DNA from: an uncultured Carboxylicivirga sp.
Lineage (GTDB): Bacteria; Bacteroidota; Bacteroidia; Bacteroidales; Marinilabiliaceae
Direction: 5' to 3'
Assembly: GCF_963674565.1 (NCBI RefSeq)
Contig: NZ_OY771430.1
Coordinates: 5,828,001 to 5,892,000, forward strand
Length of the DNA: 64,000 nt
Part shown: positions 9,735-19,564 of the stretch, piece by piece
How the letters are laid out: every line of letters starts with the position of its first letter
How positions within the stretch are numbered: the first letter of the stretch is position 1
Position numbers and translations under genes: made by a program
The notes under the pieces: generated by a model
The model's database searches: none
Seen by the model: the letters and a program-made list of their open reading frames with translations, nothing else
Told to the model about the DNA's origin: nothing

Positions 9735-11501
9735 ATGAAAAAGATATTTAGATTTTTGGTTCTTCTACTTGTAATTACATCGTGTGACGATATGTTTGAA
9801 CCTGCATTGGAAAACATTCGTGATTTGGATGTAATGTATAAAGAACCCGTTTATGCGCAAGGTATTCTTGCAAATGCATACATACTGCTTCCTTATTCAT
9901 CCAATCCAACCAGTGAGGTTGCTACGGACAATGCAGTTACCAATGAAATTTTAAACAATTTTCTGTCGATGGCTACCGGCTCGTGGAGTTCGGATAATAA
10001 TCCTACCTCACAATGGGAAAGTAGACAAAATGCTATTCAATACATTAATCTCTTTTTAGCTAATACTGATGAAGTATTATATAGTATGAATGAAGCTATC
10101 AATACAATGTTTAATGACAGACTAAAAGGAGAAAGCTATGCCTTGAGAGCCATACATATGTATTATCTTTTAATGGCTCATGGAGGTTGGTCTGAAGATG
10201 GACGTCTGTTGGGTGTAACTATTCGTACAGAACCTGAAACAGTAGAATCTGATTTTAATCAGCCTCGTAATACTTTTCAGGAATGTCTTGATCAAATATT
10301 TGATGATATTGACCTGGCATTAGAACTTTTGCCATTGGATTATGGAGATATTAGTGATTCGCAGATTCCTGAGAAATATAAGGCTTTGGGTGTTACCAAT
10401 GCAGGAGATTACAACAGAGCTAATGGAGATCATATTAAAGGTCGAATTAGCGGTCGTATTATTGAAGCAGTAAAAGCTCAAGTGGCACTCTTGGCAGCCA
10501 GTCCTGCTTATACTGCAGGTAATGATGTGAATTACGAAGAAGCTGCACAATTTGCAGCTCAGGTTCTAAATCGCGTTAACGGAATAGCGGGGATGGATAT
10601 GAATGGTGGAACCTGGTATGCAAATACCTCGGAGATTGATAATTTAGGAGCAGGAGTTGTACCGGCAGAGGTTATATGGCGTAGCCCAATAGAAAGCAAT
10701 AATAACCTTGAGAAGGATAATTTCCCGCCTTCTGTTTATGGTTATGGTCGAATCAATCCTACACAAAATTTAGTGGATGCCTTTCCAATGAGTAACGGTT
10801 ATCCTATTACACATACTAGTTATGATCCAGAGTTTCCATATCAAAACAGAGATCCTCGATTGGAGAAGTATGTTGTAGTTAATGAGAGTGTTCAGGGACC
10901 AAATAATTCAGTTATTGTTACTGGTACTTATAGTGATAATAACGATGGTATCAATAAAGATAACGGTTGGTCAACAAGAACCGGATATTATCTAAGAAAA
11001 CTGTTAAGATCAGATTGTAATCCGGATCCAACATATAATACCGGACAAAAACACTATACTGCGCGAATCAGGTATACTGAATTATTCCTGATTTATGCAG
11101 AGGCAGCCAATGAGGCATGGGGACCAACCGGAAATGGCGGAAATACTTATTCAGCTTATGATGTAATTAAAGCTATCCGTCAAAGAGCCGGTATTGATGA
11201 AGAAGATCTTTATCTGGAGTCAATTAAAGGTAATAAAGACCTGATGAGAGAATTGATTAGAAATGAGAGACGTCTGGAATTGTGTTTTGAAAATCACCGT
11301 TTTTGGGATTTAAGAAGATGGAAAGTATCTGACTTAAATGAAACCGCACTCGGAATGCAAATAGGAGATGTTGATGGAACCAAGGTTTATACTCCTGTTG
11401 AGGTAGAAATAAGAAACTATAAACCACACATGTATTATGGACCTATTCCATACAGAGAATTACAAAAGTGGAGTGCATTGGTTCAAAATGCTGGTTGGTA
11501 A
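9735..11501 (+). CDS. xusD: SusD-like xylan-binding outer-membrane lipoprotein (XusD)
   Basis: This 588-aa RagB/SusD family lipoprotein has its lipobox at LLVITSC17. Family features include YALRAIHMYYLLMAHGG, RYTELFLIYAEAANEAWG and RNERRLELCFENHRFWDLRRWK, and it ends NAGW. It is the surface lid and binding partner of XusC, encoded 26 bases upstream. It differs clearly from XusB in length and sequence, consistent with a different oligosaccharide preference, though that is inference. Confidence 0.95.
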   Translation: MKKIFRFLVLLLVITSCDDMFEPALENIRDLDVMYKEPVYAQGILANAYILLPYSSNPTSEVATDNAVTNEILNNFLSMATGSWSSDNNPTSQWESRQNAIQYINLFLANTDEVLYSMNEAINTMFNDRLKGESYALRAIHMYYLLMAHGGWSEDGRLLGVTIRTEPETVESDFNQPRNTFQECLDQIFDDIDLALELLPLDYGDISDSQIPEKYKALGVTNAGDYNRANGDHIKGRISGRIIEAVKAQVALLAASPAYTAGNDVNYEEAAQFAAQVLNRVNGIAGMDMNGGTWYANTSEIDNLGAGVVPAEVIWRSPIESNNNLEKDNFPPSVYGYGRINPTQNLVDAFPMSNGYPITHTSYDPEFPYQNRDPRLEKYVVVNESVQGPNNSVIVTGTYSDNNDGINKDNGWSTRTGYYLRKLLRSDCNPDPTYNTGQKHYTARIRYTELFLIYAEAANEAWGPTGNGGNTYSAYDVIKAIRQRAGIDEEDLYLESIKGNKDLMRELIRNERRLELCFENHRFWDLRRWKVSDLNETALGMQIGDVDGTKVYTPVEVEIRNYKPHMYYGPIPYRELQKWSALVQNAGW

Positions 11502-11524
11502 TTTAATTGAAAAAGTGATAAGCT

Positions 11525-12562
11525 ATGAATAAGATGAAAAAATATAAAGGAATTTGGAGGCTGAGTATTATATTCTTTAGTTTCTGGATTACATCTTGTG
11601 AGAATAAAGAAGTCATATTTCCTGACTTTGAGTATACTACTGTGTATTTTGCTAATCAATATCCTGTTAGGACTATTGTTTTAGGTGAAGACTTCTATGA
11701 TAACACTTTGGATAATGAACATAAGTGCAAAATTTATGCAACCATGGGAGGTGTTTATCAAAATGATAAGAACATAGAAATTGATGTAAAAGTAAGCAAT
11801 GAACTATGTGAGAATTTATACTATTCCAATGGTGATGAAGTTTTACCAATGCCATCAGAATATTATTCTTTGGCCTCTGATAAGATTTTATTAAAGAAGC
11901 AAATGCAAGGTGGTTTAGAGGTTCAATTGACGGATGCTTTCTTTGCTGATGAAAATGCCATTAAAAACACTTATGTGATACCTTTGGTAATTACAAATGT
12001 AGTAAATGCTGATTCAATTCTTTCTGGTGTAGCTTTGGGTGATTCACCAATTAGGCCTAATGGAGCGGATTGGGATATATTACCAAAAGATTATGTACTG
12101 TATTGTGTCAAGTATATTAACAAATGGCATGCAATTTACTTAAGAAGAGGAACGGATGCGATTGAAGCTGGCAATGTAGTTGAATCAGTGATCCGTAGAG
12201 AAGCGAGTGTTGAATACGATGAGTTAAGTTATTGTTCAACAACTTCATTAAACTCAGTTGAATTGCCAATTAATGTTGTAAATGCAAATGATGAGAATGT
12301 GACATGTACCTTATTACTGACTTTTGATCAGGAGGATAATTGCACTGTCTCTTCAAATGATAATGGTTTTGCAGTGACTGGTTCAGGTAAATTTGTGATT
12401 GATGGCGAAAAGAAAAGCTGGGGCGATAAAGATCGCAATGCCTTGTATCTGGATTATACAATCAATATGGATGGTAAAAGATATTCAACTAAAGATACTC
12501 TTGTGGTTAGAGACAGGGGTATTAAACCTGAATATTTTTCTCCTGAGTATATAGTTAAGTAG
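11525..12562 (+). CDS. xusE: DUF1735-type surface glycan-binding lipoprotein (XusE position)
   Basis: This 345-aa protein has a lipoprotein signal ending at Cys25. The N-terminal part (~30-165) resembles the DUF1735 (BT_3987-like) beta-sandwich, with the typical TTVYFANQYPVRTIVLGED opening. The C-terminal half (VLYCVKYINKWHAIYLRRGTD to the end) fits the DUF5627/lipocalin-like module often fused to it. No catalytic motif is visible. Sitting between xusD (23 bases) and the GH10 gene (19 bases), it occupies the xusE/SusE position and is best read as a surface xylan-binding protein. Binding activity is inferred from context. Confidence 0.85.
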   Translation: MNKMKKYKGIWRLSIIFFSFWITSCENKEVIFPDFEYTTVYFANQYPVRTIVLGEDFYDNTLDNEHKCKIYATMGGVYQNDKNIEIDVKVSNELCENLYYSNGDEVLPMPSEYYSLASDKILLKKQMQGGLEVQLTDAFFADENAIKNTYVIPLVITNVVNADSILSGVALGDSPIRPNGADWDILPKDYVLYCVKYINKWHAIYLRRGTDAIEAGNVVESVIRREASVEYDELSYCSTTSLNSVELPINVVNANDENVTCTLLLTFDQEDNCTVSSNDNGFAVTGSGKFVIDGEKKSWGDKDRNALYLDYTINMDGKRYSTKDTLVVRDRGIKPEYFSPEYIVK

Positions 12563-12581
12563 TATTTAAATTCATATTATA

Positions 12582-14729
12582 ATGAAGTATTTAAATAAAA
12601 TAGGGTTAGGAGTCATTGCCGTTTTGTCAATGGTTTCCTGCGCCGAAGATAGTTTACTTGACTTTGATGTCAAGAAACCTGAAAGTATTCAAAAGTATGA
12701 ATACCTGAAAGACTATGATGTATTAAAGGCGTATGTTAATCGCACCGAAAACCCTGATTTCATTCTGGGAGCAGGCGTTTCGCTAAACGATTACATTAAA
12801 AAAGATTACAGAAATAGTTTCATTTCGTCCAATTTTGATGAAATGACTGCCGGTTATGCTATGAAGCATGGGGCCATTGTTGGTGATAATGGAAGTATGT
12901 CTTTTACCGGAGTTGAAAGATTTATTGAAACAGCAAAGGAAGCTGGAATTACCATTTATGGTCATACTTTATGTTGGCATGCTAATCAAAAAGCATCTTA
13001 CCTGAATAGTACGATTGCTGATCGTGAGATTGAGATTGATCCGAATGATGCCAACAATGCTTTACAAATTACAACTCCAGAGGCAAAGGCCAATATCTGG
13101 GATTGGCAGCTTGAATACACAATGCCTACTCCATTAACTGAGGCAGTGGAATATACATTAACAATGCGTGCAAAAGCTTCAAGTGCATATACGGTTGGAT
13201 TCTGGCGAACAGATGGGGCAACAACCAATTATGGTCCGGACATTGCTTTGGGTGAAACATGGGGCGATGTTACTGTAACATTTACACCTACTATGAATGC
13301 TACTAAACTACAGTTTTGTTTCGGAACATTTGGAGGTGATCTGTTTTTTGATGATATGGTGCTTACCGCAAGTGGTTCGGAAGATAATTTAATTGGAAAT
13401 GGAAACTTCGATGAAGATGATCTAAGTCAATGGGGAAAACCTAGTTGGCATTCTTACACCTTTTCAATTGAAGGTACTGCTGAAGGACCTGCTACTTGGT
13501 GGACAAACCTGGTAAATAACAGTGATGTTGAATCTGATGATGTATCCAGCTTCTTCGCCACAGAGGCAACAAATGGCCCAAATCCGGCTACAATTGGTGC
13601 TGATGGCACAGGAGCAGATGGAGTGGGTAGAGCAATTGTTGTTAAGTCGGGAGATAATCCAAGTAATGACTGGGATACACAGTTCTTTGTGAAAGGACCT
13701 ATGCAATTGGAAGAAGGTCAAGCCTATCGCTTTAGTATGAAGGTTAAAGCAGATAAGCCTGCAACTATAGCATCTCAAGCACATAATAATCCTGGAGGCT
13801 ATTTACATTGGTCAATGGTTGGTAGTCCGGCAGTTACTACTGAATGGCAGGAATATTCTAATTCAGGAGTAATTTCAGCCAGTCAGGCAGGAATGAACAC
13901 CATCGCGTTTAATCTTGCTATTCTAAAAGAAGCCAATACGTATTATTTCGATGATATTGTATGGGAGATTGAGGAATCAGGAAATACAATACCTCTGACA
14001 GATGAAGAAAAAAGAGATACTATTTCTTATGAATTAGAAAGATGGATTTCAGGAATGTTAGAGGTTTCAAAGGACTATGTAAAAGCATGGGATGTTGTTA
14101 ATGAACCAATGGATGATGGAAATCCGTATGAATTAAAATCAGGCTTAAATAAAGCTCCTGCAGATTTTGCAAGTGATGAGTTTTACTGGCAGGATTATCT
14201 GGGTAAAGATTATGCCGTTATGGCCTTTAACCTGGCTCGTCAATATGGTAATGAAAGCGATATTCATTTTATTAATGATTATAACTTAGAGTATAATTTA
14301 GATAAATGTAAAGGATTAATTGCCTATGTTGAATATATTGAAAATCAAGGGGCCAGAGTTGACGGAATTGGAACTCAAATGCATATCAATATAGATTCAG
14401 ACAAAGAAAAGATTGCTCAGATGTTTGAACTTTTAGCGGCAACTGGCAAGCTAATAAAGGTATCGGAGCTGGACATTGGTATCAATAAAAAAACATCAGA
14501 AGCAACAGAAGAAGATTATCAAGCACAGGCTGAAATGTACGCATATGTAGTGAATAAGTACAAGGAACTGATTCCGGTTTCACAACAGTATGGTATAACT
14601 GTCTGGAGCCCTACCGATAGTCCTGCTGAATCTTCATGGAGAGGTGGAGAACCAATTGGATTATGGACTTTAGGTTATTCACGTAAACACTCGTATGCTG
14701 GTTTTGCAGATGCATTGTTAGGTGAATAA
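12582..14729 (+). CDS. xyn10C: Surface GH10 endo-1,4-beta-xylanase with CBMs inserted in the catalytic barrel (Xyn10C type)
   Basis: This is a 715-aa lipoprotein (Cys20). The GH10 barrel is split. Residues ~30-145 carry its first part, with GHTLCWHANQ. Residues ~146-470 are two CBM4/CBM22-like beta-sandwich modules (each with LFFDD or YYFDDIVWE near its end). The barrel resumes near residue 475. The acid/base is Glu508 in WDVVNEP and the nucleophile is Glu629 in VSELDIG, so the catalytic pair is intact. This architecture is known from Bacteroides and Prevotella xylan-core enzymes, which make the first endo-cuts in xylan at the cell surface. It is the last gene of the xus operon, with a terminator 22 bases downstream. 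Confidence 0.95.
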   Translation: MKYLNKIGLGVIAVLSMVSCAEDSLLDFDVKKPESIQKYEYLKDYDVLKAYVNRTENPDFILGAGVSLNDYIKKDYRNSFISSNFDEMTAGYAMKHGAIVGDNGSMSFTGVERFIETAKEAGITIYGHTLCWHANQKASYLNSTIADREIEIDPNDANNALQITTPEAKANIWDWQLEYTMPTPLTEAVEYTLTMRAKASSAYTVGFWRTDGATTNYGPDIALGETWGDVTVTFTPTMNATKLQFCFGTFGGDLFFDDMVLTASGSEDNLIGNGNFDEDDLSQWGKPSWHSYTFSIEGTAEGPATWWTNLVNNSDVESDDVSSFFATEATNGPNPATIGADGTGADGVGRAIVVKSGDNPSNDWDTQFFVKGPMQLEEGQAYRFSMKVKADKPATIASQAHNNPGGYLHWSMVGSPAVTTEWQEYSNSGVISASQAGMNTIAFNLAILKEANTYYFDDIVWEIEESGNTIPLTDEEKRDTISYELERWISGMLEVSKDYVKAWDVVNEPMDDGNPYELKSGLNKAPADFASDEFYWQDYLGKDYAVMAFNLARQYGNESDIHFINDYNLEYNLDKCKGLIAYVEYIENQGARVDGIGTQMHINIDSDKEKIAQMFELLAATGKLIKVSELDIGINKKTSEATEEDYQAQAEMYAYVVNKYKELIPVSQQYGITVWSPTDSPAESSWRGGEPIGLWTLGYSRKHSYAGFADALLGE

Positions 14730-14750
14730 AAAATGTTAGTTATTGAATTT

Positions 14751-14784
14751 AAGGAGGTCTTTGATGAATCAGACCTCCTTTTTT
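14751..14784 (+). terminator. Rho-independent terminator of the xus operon
   Basis: A perfect 10-bp stem AAGGAGGTCT/AGACCTCCTT (14751-14760 and 14771-14780) with a 10-base loop is followed directly by TTTT. It lies 22 bases after the xyn10C stop and separates this operon from the GH115 block. Confidence 0.92.
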
Positions 14785-14845
14785 GTTAATTGATAAAATT
14801 CAATATAATAGGAAGATATGTCAGTTGATAGGAGTAGGTTTATCT

Positions 14846-14853
14846 TATGTTTG
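14846..14853 (+). promoter_or_regulatory. Candidate Bacteroidota -7 element (TATGTTTG) for the GH115 operon
   Basis: The sequence TATGTTTG matches the TAnnTTTG -7 consensus. Eighteen bases upstream is GTTG (14824-14827), an imperfect -33 TTTG. It lies in the 349-base gap between the xus terminator and GH115. A second match, TAAATTTG, occurs at 14898, so the true start site is undecided. Nothing else is recognised in this gap. Confidence 0.3.
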
Positions 14854-15078
14854 AAACAAAATACTTAAAATTAAAAGGCCTTTGTTACCTGTCGGTTTAA
14901 ATTTGATGGATATGAACAGATAGATTAAATAACATGGAAAACAAAGCTATTGATGCTCTATTGTCTGTCAATCGAGTTTAAACAAATTGATGACTCAATA
15001 CGAATTGTGAAACAGAAAAATCAAACTGAAATTAATTAGCTATTACCCTGCAATAATATCATTAACAAACTAAATACG

Positions 15079-17628
15079 ATGAATTTGAAAAAAACAATTA
15101 TAAAGTTGGTATTTACCTTTTCAGTGTTCAGCTTATCTTGGGGTAGTAATAATAGTTTTGCTCAAAATATTGATAATCAACTTTCATTTGGACAAATTGA
15201 TGAAGGTTTTGCCTTGGTTTCAGCTCATAAAAATGTGGCTCCTCTCATTATAGATAGTGCAGATTATCATGGTGTTGCAATGGTTGTCGGTTGGTTTGCA
15301 AACGACCTAAAAATGGTCTCAGGACAGGTGGCAGAAATTCATCAATCGGAATTACCTCAGTCTAAACAAATGGTTTTGGTCGGAACCATTGGTAAAAACC
15401 AGTGGATTGATCAATTAATAAAAGAAGGTAAAATTGACGTTTCGGATATAAAAGGTCAATGGGAGCGAAGTCTTACCCAGGTTGTTGATAATCCGTTTCC
15501 GGGCATCGAGAAAGCATTAGTACTTACCGGAAGCGATAAACGAGGTACTATTTACGCAATGCTTAACTTATCAAGAGCTATGGGTGTATCGCCATGGTAC
15601 TGGTGGGCAGACGTACCTGTTGATAAACACGAAGCAGTTTATGTGAAGGCAGGGCGTTATGTTACCGAAAGCCCTAAAGTTAAATACCGTGGAATTTTTC
15701 TGAATGATGAAGAACCGGCCTTAGGAGGTTGGGTTCGTGCAACCTTTGGCGGATTTAATTCTCAATTCTACAGTCATGTTTTTGAGTTAACCTTGCGTTT
15801 GCGAGGTAACTTCTTATGGCCTGCCATGTGGGGTAAAGCGTTTTTTGATGATGATCCTGAAAATGGTGTTTTAGCCGATAAGCTTGGAATTGTAATGAGC
15901 ACCTCGCACCACGAACCCATGGGGCGTGCCCAGCAGGAATGGCACAGGTATGGTTCCGGCCCCTGGAATTACAACGAAAACAAAGACGTTCTTTCTGAAT
16001 TCTGGAGAAAAGGAATGGAGCGGAATAAGGAATGGGAAACAATTGTAACAGTTGGAATGCGTGGCGATGGGGATGAAGCCATGGAGGAAGGTACAAACAT
16101 TTCTCTGTTGGAAAAGATTGTGAAAGATCAGCGCATAGCTATCCGTAAAGTGACAGGTAAAAAAGCGGAAGAAACACCGCAGGTATGGGCTTTGTATAAG
16201 GAGGTGCAGGATTACTACGATAAAGGTATGCGTGTTCCTGATGATATTACTCTGCTACTTTGCGACGATAATTGGGGAAATGTTAGAAAATTACCCGATG
16301 TGAATGCTCCGGATCGTAAAGGCGGCTATGGAATGTACTATCATGTGGATTATGTTGGAGGGCCGAGAAGTTACAGATGGATTAATGTGAGCCAGATTCA
16401 GCGGATTTGGGAGCAAATGAGTCTGACCTATAGTCATGGCGTGGATCGTATTTGGGTGTTAAATGTTGGCGATTTAAAACCAATGGAGTTTCCGATAAGT
16501 TTTTTCCTTGATATGGCATGGGATCCAACTGTCTTTAATGCTGATAACCTATACCGTTATACTGTTAATTGGTGTACGGAGCAGTTCGGTGATAAATATG
16601 CTGAAGACGCAGCACGCATTCTTAATTTGTATACCAAATATAACCATCGGGTTACGCCCGAATTGCTCGATCATAAAACATTCAGTCTCAAAAATTACAA
16701 TGAGTTTGAACGGGTACGTAATGATTATCGTGATTTAACACTGGATGCATTGCGCATTTATAATTTTTTACCTAACGAGTACAAGGATGCTTTTGATCAG
16801 TTGGTTCTTTTTCCAACCAATGCCAGTTGCAACCTTTACGAAATGTATTTTGCTGTGGCAATGAACCATAATCTGGCTGCCGAAAATGATCCGTGTGCCA
16901 ATGATTGGGCCGATGTGGTAGAAGAGTGTTTTAAGCGCGATTCGCTGTTTACCGTACATTACAACAAGCAAATAGCCAATGGCAAATGGATTCATCAAAT
17001 GGATCAGATACGTATTGGTTATAAAACATGGGCAGAGCCCCGCCAAAGTACAATGCCGGAAGTTGTTCGGATTGAAGTGCCTTTGAAATCTAACTCAGAA
17101 CTCGTTTTTGTTGAAGCTGATGGATATGTTTCAATTGAAGCAGCTAATTATCAACATGCAAATGGAACCAACAAAATACGATGGAAGGTTATTCCCGACT
17201 TGGGCAAAACTGATTCAGGCATCACAACGTTCCCGCAGAATTTTTATCCATCCAAAGGAGATTCCGTTTACCTGGAATATGCCATTGATTTTAAATCGAC
17301 CGGAACATTTGATATACATATTTGGGTTTCACCAACATTGAATTTCAATGCAAATAAAGGATTGCGTTATGCAGTTTCGGTTGATGGCGGTAAAGAGAAA
17401 GTGGTCAATTTTAATGGTGCATATCGGGGTGAACTTGGAAAATGGCAGGCAGAGAGGATGATTAAATCGACCGTACAACAGTCAATAAGCGATGCCGGTG
17501 TACATCTGCTTCGCATCCGGGTTCTGGAACCAGGTATTGTATTCCAGAAAATAATGATTGATACCGGAGGTTTAAAGCCTGCTTATTTGGGTGCACCTCA
17601 GAGCAAACAAAAAAAAAATAAAAAATGA
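15079..17628 (+). CDS. GH115 xylan alpha-1,2-glucuronidase
   Basis: This 849-aa exported protein has a signal peptide ending near NNSFAQ (~29). It matches GH115: an N-terminal alpha/beta domain, then the family signature YRGIFLNDEEPA at 203-214 continuing LGGW, HVFELTLRLRGNFLWPAMW, and MSTSHHEPMGRAQQEW. The C-terminal ~170 residues form the GH115 beta-sandwich domain (VSIEAANYQHANGTNKIRW). The family removes (4-O-methyl-)D-glucuronic acid from internal or terminal xylose units of glucuronoxylan. It is the first gene of the second block, and its stop overlaps the next start (ATGA), implying tight translational coupling with the esterase. Confidence 0.95.
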   Translation: MNLKKTIIKLVFTFSVFSLSWGSNNSFAQNIDNQLSFGQIDEGFALVSAHKNVAPLIIDSADYHGVAMVVGWFANDLKMVSGQVAEIHQSELPQSKQMVLVGTIGKNQWIDQLIKEGKIDVSDIKGQWERSLTQVVDNPFPGIEKALVLTGSDKRGTIYAMLNLSRAMGVSPWYWWADVPVDKHEAVYVKAGRYVTESPKVKYRGIFLNDEEPALGGWVRATFGGFNSQFYSHVFELTLRLRGNFLWPAMWGKAFFDDDPENGVLADKLGIVMSTSHHEPMGRAQQEWHRYGSGPWNYNENKDVLSEFWRKGMERNKEWETIVTVGMRGDGDEAMEEGTNISLLEKIVKDQRIAIRKVTGKKAEETPQVWALYKEVQDYYDKGMRVPDDITLLLCDDNWGNVRKLPDVNAPDRKGGYGMYYHVDYVGGPRSYRWINVSQIQRIWEQMSLTYSHGVDRIWVLNVGDLKPMEFPISFFLDMAWDPTVFNADNLYRYTVNWCTEQFGDKYAEDAARILNLYTKYNHRVTPELLDHKTFSLKNYNEFERVRNDYRDLTLDALRIYNFLPNEYKDAFDQLVLFPTNASCNLYEMYFAVAMNHNLAAENDPCANDWADVVEECFKRDSLFTVHYNKQIANGKWIHQMDQIRIGYKTWAEPRQSTMPEVVRIEVPLKSNSELVFVEADGYVSIEAANYQHANGTNKIRWKVIPDLGKTDSGITTFPQNFYPSKGDSVYLEYAIDFKSTGTFDIHIWVSPTLNFNANKGLRYAVSVDGGKEKVVNFNGAYRGELGKWQAERMIKSTVQQSISDAGVHLLRIRVLEPGIVFQKIMIDTGGLKPAYLGAPQSKQKKNKK

Positions 17629-19556
17629 ATCGATATAAAATGAGGTTACGATTAGTATATATGCTTTTGCTTGCGGTAGTTTCACTTCCTTCGCTGGCTG
17701 CAGTAAAATTACCGCGCCTTGTGAGTAATGGCATGATTCTCCAGCGGGATGAACCTTTAAAAATATGGGGATGGGCCGATCCTTCGGAGAAAGTTACCGT
17801 TAAGTTTTTGGATAAAATTTATAAAACTAAAGCTGATAAAGCCGGCAATTGGCAATTGGAGTTGGCTCCGGCTTTAGCAGGTGGACCGTATACAATGGAA
17901 ATAAACGAAATCGAATTAAGCGATATTTTGGTTGGTGATGTGTGGTTATCATCAGGACAATCAAATATGGAATTGCCTGTTCGAAGGGTAATGGATTTGT
18001 ATGCCGAAGAAATCAATAAGGTAAATAATACCAATATCCGATTGTTTCGGTCTTCAACCCGAAAAGATGAAGTAACGGCACAACCCGACTATCCGGATGG
18101 ATCATGGTTGCCTGCAACACCAAAAAATATTGGTGACTTCTCTGCTGTTTCTTGGTTTTATGCCAATAACCTGCATCAAAAATACCAGGTTCCAATCGGT
18201 ATTATTAGTACCGCAATCGGTGGTTCACCAGCCGAATCGTGGTTAAGTAAAAATAAAGTTGAGAAGTACCTTACTGCCTGGACTGTAAAGAAAGCGCACA
18301 GCGATTCAGTTCGGGCAAAGATGAAGGAAGAAGAGCCTGAAAAACTGGCTTATAACTGGAGTGTCGAAGTGAATAAAAATGATCCCGGTACCGCTAGATG
18401 GTCAAAGGATGATGTTGATGTTACGGATTGGAACCAAATTTCCTTACCCGGATACTGGACAGACAAAGGAGTTGAATTGAGAAATGGATCTATTTGGTTC
18501 TGCAAGGAATTCAATTTGGCAGATTCCTTGGCTGTAAAAGAAGCTATTTTGCGTTTGGGATGCATTATCGACAGCGACTCTACATTTGTAAACGGCATTT
18601 TTGTTGGAAACATAACATACCGTTATCCACCGCGTATTTACAACTTGCCCAAAGGTGTGCTTAAAGCTGGAAGAAACAAGTTGATGGTACGCGTATTTTG
18701 TCAAGACGGACGTGGCGGTTTTGTAGAAGAGAAACCTTACGAAGTTCGAGTTGGTTCGCAGGTTATTGACCTTACAGGTGACTGGAAATATCATATTGGT
18801 GCAAAATTAAATCCTCCGTTTGGTCCTCCGGGACTATCCTTCATGCCTGGTGGTTTATTCAATAGTTTAATCAGTCCTGCACTTAATTACAAAATCAAAG
18901 GAGTGATATGGTTTCAGGGAGAATCGAACACCGGACGTGGAAAAGAATACGAACAATTGTTTAAAAGTATGATTCAGGATTGGAGGTCACAATTCGATCA
19001 TTCTGAACTACCATTTTTGTATGCTCAGTTGGCCAATCTGGGTGTTCCTCAAAAACAAACAGTTAATAGTGCTTGGGCTGAAGTTCGTGATGCACAGCGT
19101 CGCACATTAGAACTGTCAAATACCGGTATGGCCGTTACCTTCGATATTGGAGAGTGGAACGACATTCATCCATTAAACAAAAAAGAAGTAGCACGACGTT
19201 TGTTTCTCGAGGCTCAGCGTGTTGCTTATAACAACATTTCGATTGTTAGTTCAGGACCATTGTATGAATCAATGAAAACCGAAGACGGAAGCATCATTCT
19301 TACATTCAAATCAGTCGGGCAGGGCCTATATGCCAATAGCCTCTTAGAAGGATTTCAGATTGCCGGAGAAGATGGTCGCTTCGTATGGGCTAATGCAGTC
19401 GTGATGAGCCGAAATACTGTAAAGGTGTGGAGTCCAAAAAATTCTGATCCAAAAATAGTACGATATGCCTGGGAGGATAATCCTGCAGGTGCAAACCTTA
19501 AAAATAAGGAAGAGCTCCCGGCTTCACCTTTTTCAACTGAAATTAAAAACAATTAA
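17625..19556 (+). CDS. Exported SGNH/SASA-type acetylesterase (CE20-like)
   Basis: This 643-aa protein has a signal peptide ending near LPSLAA. It has a beta-sandwich (~27-100), then an SGNH hydrolase core split by an inserted galactose-binding-like domain (~240-400, with NGIFVGNITYRYPPR). Motifs are GQSNME with nucleophile Ser113, WFQGESN, and the Asp513-x-His515 pair in WNDIHP. The family is annotated as sialate O-acetylesterase, but enzymes with this inserted module (CE20) act on plant hemicelluloses. Next to GH115, removal of xylan acetyl groups is the likely role. It overlaps GH115 by 4 bases. Confidence 0.88.
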   Translation: MNRYKMRLRLVYMLLLAVVSLPSLAAVKLPRLVSNGMILQRDEPLKIWGWADPSEKVTVKFLDKIYKTKADKAGNWQLELAPALAGGPYTMEINEIELSDILVGDVWLSSGQSNMELPVRRVMDLYAEEINKVNNTNIRLFRSSTRKDEVTAQPDYPDGSWLPATPKNIGDFSAVSWFYANNLHQKYQVPIGIISTAIGGSPAESWLSKNKVEKYLTAWTVKKAHSDSVRAKMKEEEPEKLAYNWSVEVNKNDPGTARWSKDDVDVTDWNQISLPGYWTDKGVELRNGSIWFCKEFNLADSLAVKEAILRLGCIIDSDSTFVNGIFVGNITYRYPPRIYNLPKGVLKAGRNKLMVRVFCQDGRGGFVEEKPYEVRVGSQVIDLTGDWKYHIGAKLNPPFGPPGLSFMPGGLFNSLISPALNYKIKGVIWFQGESNTGRGKEYEQLFKSMIQDWRSQFDHSELPFLYAQLANLGVPQKQTVNSAWAEVRDAQRRTLELSNTGMAVTFDIGEWNDIHPLNKKEVARRLFLEAQRVAYNNISIVSSGPLYESMKTEDGSIILTFKSVGQGLYANSLLEGFQIAGEDGRFVWANAVVMSRNTVKVWSPKNSDPKIVRYAWEDNPAGANLKNKEELPASPFSTEIKNN

Positions 19557-19564
19557 TCAATTAA

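Noticed and set aside
15755..16096. 113-codon minus-strand frame inside GH115
   Set aside because: It lies entirely within a clear GH115 gene and has no family features; a shadow of coding bias.
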